From positions 2,480,001-2,544,000 of the forward strand of contig NZ_CANOOQ010000001.1 in the NCBI RefSeq assembly GCF_947568225.1: DNA of 64,000 bases, in the 5' to 3' direction. Both the position numbers and the translations under genes were made by a program. This document shows, in pieces, positions 59,408-64,000 of this stretch. Below the pieces are notes generated by a model. That model did no database searches. It was not told the origin of the DNA and was given only the letters and a program-made list of their open reading frames with translations. Within the stretch, counting starts at the first letter, position 1. Every line of letters begins with the position of its first letter. This DNA comes from Faecalispora anaeroviscerum (GTDB lineage: Bacteria > Bacillota > Clostridia > Oscillospirales > Acutalibacteraceae).

Positions 59408-59472
59408 GCGCCCTTTCGCGAAAGTAGGTGCCTGCCCCGGCACGAGAGGCAAGGCTGCGCGGGCAGGAATCA
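59408..59472 (-). repeat. dispersed structured repeat, partial copy E
   Basis: Reverse-oriented partial copy ten bases after D (TGCCTGCCCCGGCACGAG, GGCAAGGCTGCGC). D and E face each other as A and B do. A weaker fragment follows at about 59525-59565. The rest of 59473-59737 holds no gene. Confidence 0.6.
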
Positions 59473-59737
59473 CCCTGCGTCAAAGCCGCACAGAAAAGCT
59501 TTTTCTTTTTTAAGAAATGCTTGACCCGGCATGGGCGGTAAACCCGCGCAAGCAGATAGGCCAAGCCTGCACGCACATCGCAAAAAACTTCGCAAAGAAA
59601 AAAGTCCTTCTTCTATCGCAAACCAAAGACTTGCGCCGAATGAAGAAGCATTTCCGGGAGGCCTCTCCAGCAAAATCATTTAAAAATAGAAAAATGAAAA
59701 TCGGGAAAGCTATCTTCAAAGAATTTTTTTGTTACTC

Positions 59738-59766
59738 TTGACAAACTGGTGCGCAGGGAGTAAAGT
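59738..59766 (+). promoter_or_regulatory. copAZ-csoR promoter
   Basis: TTGACA at 59738 and TAAAGT at 59761 are 17 bases apart; the operator sits over the start point. Confidence 0.65.
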
Positions 59767-59770
59767 ATAG

Positions 59771-59790
59771 ATACACCCCACCCGGGGTAT
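59771..59790. promoter_or_regulatory. CsoR-box-like operator
   Basis: ATACACCCCACCCGGGGTAT: G/C-tract inverted repeat flanked by TA, the pattern of copper-responsive CsoR operators, placed between promoter and ribosome site of copA. CsoR is encoded two genes downstream. Confidence 0.75.
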
Positions 59791-59804
59791 AGGGAGGCAA
59801 TATT

Positions 59805-62120
59805 ATGAATCAAAAATACAATATAACTGGAATGAGCTGCTCAGCCTGCTCCGCTGCGGTGGAGAAGAGCGTGAAAAAGCTCGAGGGCGTAGGGGACGTG
59901 AACGTCAACCTGCTTTCGAACAGCATGACGGTTCATTTTGATGAAAGTATTCTGGACGACAACCGCATCATTTCTGCGGTGGAGGGCGCAGGCTACGGTG
60001 CCAGCGTCCTTACGCACGGCGCGGCTCCGGTTGCGCAGAAAACAGTGGACCCGGTGCAGGAAGAGCTGAAATCCATGCGCATGCGGCTGATCGTGTCATT
60101 TGTGTTCTGGATTCCGCTGATGTATCTGGCGATGCACCATATGCTCAACGAATGGATCGGCCTGCCGGTGCCGGATGCAATTAAGAACGCGTTCCACGGT
60201 GCGGAGAATGGAATTCCGTTTGCGTTTACCCAGCTTCTGCTGCTTCTGCCGATCGTATATGTCAACCGGAAATATTTTCAGGTTGGTTTCAAAACACTCT
60301 GGAAGCGCTCGCCCAACATGGATTCGCTGATTGCCATCGGTTCTACGGCGGCGATCGCCTACGGCATTTTCGCCATCTATAAAATTGGCTATGCGCTGGG
60401 CACGGATAATATGATGATGGCCGACCATTACCTGATGGATTTGTATTTTGAATCCGCGGGTACGATTTTAACGCTGATCACCTTCGGCAAATATCTGGAA
60501 GCGCGCTCGAAGGGCAAAACCTCTGAGGCAATTTCAAAGCTGATGGATTTGGCCCCAAAGACAGCTGAGGTGCTGCGCGACGGAAAAGAAGTCGAAATTC
60601 CCGTCGACCAGGTCACAGTGGGCGACATCGTGCTGATTCGCCCCGGGAAGAGCATCCCGGTTGACGGCGTGGTTGTCGAGGGCTCCTCCGCGGTTGATCA
60701 GTCCGCGCTTACCGGCGAAAGCATCCCGGTGGAAAAGACCGTGGGCGATTCCGTGATTGCCGCTACGCTGAACAAGACCGGATTTTTCAAAATGGAAGCG
60801 AAAAAGGTAGGCGGCGATACCACTCTGGCGCAGATCATCGAGTTGGTGGAGGAAGCCAGCTCGTCCAAAGCGCCAATCGCAAAGCTCGCGGATCGAATCA
60901 GCGGCGTGTTTGTCCCAGTCGTGATCGGAATTGCACTGCTAGCCGCTATCGTCTGGCTGCTGCTGGGGCAGTCGTTTGAGTTTGCACTTTCCATCGCGAT
61001 TGCGGTGCTGGTCATTTCGTGCCCCTGCGCGCTTGGGCTTGCAACCCCTGTGGCCATCATGGTCGGTACCGGCAAGGGCGCTTCCAACGGCATCCTGATC
61101 AAATCTGCCGAAGCTCTTGAAACAGCCCACACCGTGGGCGCTGTGGTACTCGATAAAACCGGCACGATTACCGAGGGGAAGCCCCGCGTAACGGATATTT
61201 TGCCAGCCCCCGGTATTGAGGAGCGAGAGCTTCTTGCCGCCGCCGCGTCAATTGAAAAGCCGTCGGAGCATCCGCTGGCCGAAGCGATCGTCGAAAAGGC
61301 TGCCGAGCTTTCGCTGGTACTTTCGCCGGTCGGGGAGTTCCAGGCCGTGTCCGGTCGGGGAATCCTCACCAGCATCGGCGGCGAGCCGTATGCGGCCGGG
61401 AACCTGGCTTTGATGCAGGAGAAGAAGGTGGATACCGGTGCTTTGTGGCAGCAGGCGGAAGCCTTTTCTGAGCAAGGCAAAACCTCACTGTTTTTTGCCA
61501 AGGGAGAGCGGCTTCTCGGCGTAATCGCCGTAGCCGATGTGATTAAGCCCACCAGCCGTCAGGCGGTGCGCGAGCTTACCGCCATGGGCATAGATGTGGT
61601 CATGCTGACCGGCGACAACAAACGCACCGCTGAAGCAATCCGCAGGCAGCTGGGCATCGGCCGTGTGGTCGCGGAGGTGCTGCCGCAGGATAAGGAAGAG
61701 GAAATCCGTTCCATTCAGGCGTCCGGTAAGCGCGTGGCCATGGTAGGCGACGGCATTAACGATGCTCCAGCACTGGCCCGGGCCGATGTCGGCATCGCCA
61801 TCGGCGCCGGTACGGATATCGCCATCGAATCCGCAGACATTGTGCTGATGAAGAGCGATCTGATGGATGTGGTGACGGCGATTCAGCTCAGCCGCGCAAC
61901 CATTCGCAATATTAAGCAAAATCTGTTCTGGGCGTTTTTCTACAACAGCATCGGTATCCCGCTGGCGGCCGGCGTGTTCTATGTGCTGCTGGGCTGGAAG
62001 CTGAATCCCATGTTTGCGGCGGCGGCGATGAGCCTTAGCTCCGTGTGTGTGGTGACGAACGCCCTGCGGCTGAAATTCTTTAGGCCCCGCCGCCGGTTTG
62101 ACGGGGAGAGCGAAATTTGA
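59805..62120 (+). CDS. copA: copper-exporting P1B-type ATPase
   Basis: A 771-residue Cu+ exporter. One N-terminal metal-binding domain (GMSCSAC, Cys 12 and 15; about 3-68), eight membrane helices, the A-domain TGES, the metal-site SCPCALG in helix 6, DKTGTITEG with the phosphorylated Asp, SEHPLA and GDGINDAPALA. CPC marks Cu+/Ag+ specificity. It is first in copA-copZ-csoR, with GGGAGG in front of the ATG. Overlaps the upstream ATG of the copZ frame only nominally. Confidence 0.97.
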   Translation: MNQKYNITGMSCSACSAAVEKSVKKLEGVGDVNVNLLSNSMTVHFDESILDDNRIISAVEGAGYGASVLTHGAAPVAQKTVDPVQEELKSMRMRLIVSFVFWIPLMYLAMHHMLNEWIGLPVPDAIKNAFHGAENGIPFAFTQLLLLLPIVYVNRKYFQVGFKTLWKRSPNMDSLIAIGSTAAIAYGIFAIYKIGYALGTDNMMMADHYLMDLYFESAGTILTLITFGKYLEARSKGKTSEAISKLMDLAPKTAEVLRDGKEVEIPVDQVTVGDIVLIRPGKSIPVDGVVVEGSSAVDQSALTGESIPVEKTVGDSVIAATLNKTGFFKMEAKKVGGDTTLAQIIELVEEASSSKAPIAKLADRISGVFVPVVIGIALLAAIVWLLLGQSFEFALSIAIAVLVISCPCALGLATPVAIMVGTGKGASNGILIKSAEALETAHTVGAVVLDKTGTITEGKPRVTDILPAPGIEERELLAAAASIEKPSEHPLAEAIVEKAAELSLVLSPVGEFQAVSGRGILTSIGGEPYAAGNLALMQEKKVDTGALWQQAEAFSEQGKTSLFFAKGERLLGVIAVADVIKPTSRQAVRELTAMGIDVVMLTGDNKRTAEAIRRQLGIGRVVAEVLPQDKEEEIRSIQASGKRVAMVGDGINDAPALARADVGIAIGAGTDIAIESADIVLMKSDLMDVVTAIQLSRATIRNIKQNLFWAFFYNSIGIPLAAGVFYVLLGWKLNPMFAAAAMSLSSVCVVTNALRLKFFRPRRRFDGESEI

Positions 62121-62143
62121 CAAATCAGAAAGGAAACGGTACT

Positions 62144-62371
62144 ATGAAAAAGCTGATTACCATTGAAGGAATGCACTGCGAGCACTGCCAGGCCAAGGCG
62201 GAAAAAGCGCTGAACGGAATTGATGGCGTGGAGGCCAAGGTGAACCTGAAGCACAAGCAGGCCACCGTTACCCTCAGCCGCGACGTGCCCGACGAGGAGT
62301 TCGCAAAGGTATTGGACGACGCCGGCTATCAGCTGGTTTCTGTCACAGAGAAGCGGGGCTTGTTCGGCTGA
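62144..62371 (+). CDS. copZ: copper chaperone CopZ
   Basis: A 75-residue HMA-domain protein carrying Cu+ to CopA and CsoR. GMHCEHC gives Cys 12 and 15; the fold is the standard ferredoxin-like pattern ending in YQLVSV. ATG 62144 follows AAAGGAAAC; an upstream ATG at 62117 overlaps the copA end. The second residue of the motif, His after Met, occurs in CopZ-type proteins. Confidence 0.93.
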   Translation: MKKLITIEGMHCEHCQAKAEKALNGIDGVEAKVNLKHKQATVTLSRDVPDEEFAKVLDDAGYQLVSVTEKRGLFG

Positions 62372-62399
62372 TTCGGCTCCAGATAGAGAGGTGCAAAGG

Positions 62400-62663
62400 A
62401 TGCAGGCAGACAGAGAAAAAACGCTGCGGTTGCTGAAAACAGCCCGCGGCCAGATGGATGGTCTGATCCGCATGGTTGAGGAGGATCGATATTGTATCGA
62501 TATTTCCAACCAGCTGATGGCTACGCAGGCGATTCTGCGCAGTATTAACCGCGAGGTGCTGCACACGCATTTAACCAGCTGCGTCAGTCAGGCACTGAAC
62601 AGCGAAGAGCAGCAAAAAAAAATCGATGAGATTATTGGCGTGATGGATAAGCTCTCAAAATAG
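62400..62663 (+). CDS. csoR: copper-sensing repressor CsoR
   Basis: An 87-residue all-helical CsoR/RcnR-family repressor. The Cu+ ligands Cys 32 (RYCIDI), His 57 and Cys 61 (LHTHLTSC) have the spacing of B. subtilis CsoR (Cys-25-His-4-Cys), which favours copper over nickel or persulfide sensing. ATG 62400 is preceded by AGAGAGG; GTG 62391 is an alternative. It probably binds the operator at 59771 and thereby controls its own operon. Confidence 0.92.
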   Translation: MQADREKTLRLLKTARGQMDGLIRMVEEDRYCIDISNQLMATQAILRSINREVLHTHLTSCVSQALNSEEQQKKIDEIIGVMDKLSK

Positions 62664-62672
62664 ATCGTCTGA

Positions 62673-62707
62673 AAAAAGGTTTTGCCGTTTGGCAGAATCT
62701 TTTTTCT
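62673..62707 (+). terminator. terminator of the copper operon
   Basis: GGTTTTGCC and GGCAGAATC arms flanked by A and T runs. Confidence 0.8.
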
Positions 62708-62893
62708 TGAAGATCGTGCGATTCCTTTCTGCAATGCGGAATCTGTCGCCATACCTGCAAGAGCTTTCCGTAAAGACCAGCTGCCCATACTGGAAAAAGT
62801 ACGGCAAATTTCGCAAACTAACAAAATACTACATACACTCTATGCAAGCGCATAAATGCTCTGGTTTCTTTTTTCCTTTTTGATGTTTTTGTT

Positions 62894-62920
62894 TAAAAAA
62901 AGCAAACTCCGTCCGATAAT
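62894..62920 (+). promoter_or_regulatory. sigma-D (flagellar/chemotaxis) type promoter
   Basis: TAAA, a spacer of exactly 15 bases, then CCGATAAT: the sigma-28/sigma-D consensus form. It lies 120 bases before the chemoreceptor start, the class of gene such promoters drive. The bases 62708-62893 and 62921-63020 show no gene or riboswitch that I can recognise. Confidence 0.7.
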
Positions 62921-63039
62921 ATAAGTAGGTGTATTGTAAAAGGTACAGCCCCAATGGACTGACCGAAAAACGGGAGTTGCTGTTTCTTGTTTTTATTTGT
63001 CGGCCCGGTTAAATTTGTGCAAAGGGAGAGAATTGCGCT

Positions 63040-64000
63040 GTGAAGTCTTTAAAGTCGAAGTTACATCTTTTTATTATGATATTGGTGCTGTTCACCAACG
63101 TACTTGCTACGGGCGTTACCTGCTGGCTGTCTTACCGGAATTCCATGACGCAGGCCGAACAAACCTCGTCGTATCTGGCAGAATCCTACAAGCAGTTTTT
63201 GGGTTCTGAGATGAACAAATATCGCAAAGAGGCGGAGGCTGTTGCGAAGTCTGCTGTTTTAAGCTCTGCGGATGCGGCGGCGCGGCAGCAGTATTTACAG
63301 GAACAGGCTAAGCAGGACGGCTTTGTGTATTTTGCGCTGGCCGACAGTCAGGGCAATACGCAGCAGGATGGAAATGTATCGCAGGAAAAATGGTTCCAGT
63401 CCGCCAAAAGCGGAACAGCCTATATCGGCGACCCGGTCAAGAGCCGCCGCGGAGATGACCTCACACTGACCATCGGCGCGCCGGTGAGCGGCGGTCAGGT
63501 GATCTATGGCGAAATCACGTACGACGCGTTTGCCAAAATGCAGGAAAATATTAAAATCAGTGACGAGGGGTATGCTTTTGTCATCAGTCAGGATTCCAAG
63601 ACCGTGCTGCACCCCAGCAAGGATACAGTCGCAAATCCGGTGAATTACGCCGAAAAAGCCAAAACGGATAAAAGCGTACAGCCTGTGGCAGAACTGTATA
63701 GCCGTGCAATTTCCGGAGAAACCGGAATCGAGTATACAATTTATCAGGGCGAGAAAAGGCAAGTAGGCTTTACGCAGATTTCCGGTCCGGAGAAATGGGC
63801 AATTGCGGTTTCCCGCCCGATCAGCCAGATCATGCAGGATCTGTACCGTACATTGTTGATCAACGTGGGAGTTGCGGTGCTGATTCAGCTGCTGACTTTG
63901 GTTGCCTCGGGGATGTTTGCGGCTCGTTTGGCAAAGCCGATTGAGGATGCCACAGAGAGAATTGAGCTGCTGGCGAAGGGGGACCTGCAAACCGATGTGC
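63040..64000 (+). CDS. methyl-accepting chemotaxis protein (3' partial)
   Basis: Chemoreceptor, cut by the window end; 320 residues visible and the frame is open. Start GTG 63040 follows AAAGGGAGAG. A first membrane helix (about 7-28), then a double-Cache-like sensor domain with typical VYFALADSQGNTQQDG, WFQSAKSGTAYIGDPV and YAFVISQDSKTVLHP segments (about 35-268), a second helix (about 275-300) and the start of HAMP (KPIEDATERIELLAKGDL). Cache domains bind small ligands such as amino acids or carboxylates. The signalling part lies outside. It shows that the organism is chemotactic. Confidence 0.9.
   Translation, partial: MKSLKSKLHLFIMILVLFTNVLATGVTCWLSYRNSMTQAEQTSSYLAESYKQFLGSEMNKYRKEAEAVAKSAVLSSADAAARQQYLQEQAKQDGFVYFALADSQGNTQQDGNVSQEKWFQSAKSGTAYIGDPVKSRRGDDLTLTIGAPVSGGQVIYGEITYDAFAKMQENIKISDEGYAFVISQDSKTVLHPSKDTVANPVNYAEKAKTDKSVQPVAELYSRAISGETGIEYTIYQGEKRQVGFTQISGPEKWAIAVSRPISQIMQDLYRTLLINVGVAVLIQLLTLVASGMFAARLAKPIEDATERIELLAKGDLQTDV

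Noticed and set aside
62689..62883. 64-codon ORF after csoR
   Set aside because: It begins inside the csoR terminator, has no ribosome site and no conserved look.
62921..63039. c-di-GMP riboswitch before the chemoreceptor
   Set aside because: The conserved GEMM elements and tetraloop-receptor layout were not found in the leader.

Overview
The window looks like chromosome from a spore-forming, motile, anaerobic, fermentative member of the Clostridia, most likely Oscillospiraceae/Ruminococcaceae. This rests on gene content, not on a marker gene: spoVAC/spoVAD, a sigma-D-type promoter before a chemoreceptor gene, desulfoferrodoxin and hemerythrin, type III glutamine synthetase, an electron-transfer-linked dihydroorotate dehydrogenase (PyrD+PyrK), and cellobiose phosphorylase. 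No rRNA, tRNA or CRISPR array was recognised.

Layout. (1) 1-10521, plus strand: a compact, gap-free phage-like structural operon: large terminase (cut by the window edge), portal, protease/scaffold, decoration protein, major capsid, three head-tail proteins, a tube-like protein, then LysM protein, hub, small spike, gp25, baseplate J, gp48 and a fibre-like protein. Order follows PBSX-type phages, but no sheath, no tape measure and no lysis genes are present at the expected places. (2) 10528-11943: hflX with its own promoter. (3) 11976-18215, minus: ydcF-like gene, then pyrC-pyrF-pyrK-pyrD-histidine phosphatase-ruvX, driven by one clear promoter. (4) 18483-22658: serC, serA, hom, a decayed serA fragment, and a cupin gene. 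(5) 22782-29410, minus: two small membrane proteins, a secreted LysM 5'-nucleotidase, spoVAD/spoVAC and a phosphohexomutase. (6) 29555-31677: orphan ABC ATPase, small HPr-like protein, secreted metallo-beta-lactamase-fold hydrolase. (7) 31730-33600: about 1.9 kb without credible genes, holding a dispersed repeat family, a 337-bp tandem duplication and two adjacent minus-strand structured RNA candidates. (8) 33677-35694: amino-acid-type binding lipoprotein and a low-complexity membrane protein. (9) 35918-44612: a beta-glucoside locus: GH1 and GH94 enzymes on minus, a LacI-type regulator and a CUT1 binding protein with two permeases on plus, with three matching operator-like sites between them. 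(10) 44809-52471: glnN with a leader terminator, a MATE exporter, and a LysR/DUF6282/NRAMP-like module. (11) 52657-56636: cohesin-like surface protein, CrtO-like membrane protein, HD protein, FMN reductase, LigB-type dioxygenase. (12) 56908-59115: thioredoxin-reductase-like flavoprotein, desulfoferrodoxin, hemerythrin. (13) 59738-62705: copA-copZ-csoR with a CsoR-box-like operator. (14) 62894-64000: start of a chemoreceptor gene behind a sigma-D-type promoter.

How they work together: the sugar locus would import cello-oligosaccharides and split them by phosphorolysis (GH94) or hydrolysis (GH1); the glucose 1-phosphate could enter glycolysis through the phosphohexomutase. The pyr genes form UMP from carbamoyl-aspartate except for the missing pyrE step. 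serA/serC make phosphoserine. Desulfoferrodoxin, hemerythrin and the flavoproteins suit oxygen defence in an anaerobe.

The three items most worth a second look are the tape-measure-less phage-like operon, the structured RNAs at 32963-33465, and the repeat family whose hairpins show compensatory base changes. All assignments come from reading the sequence; no database search was run.
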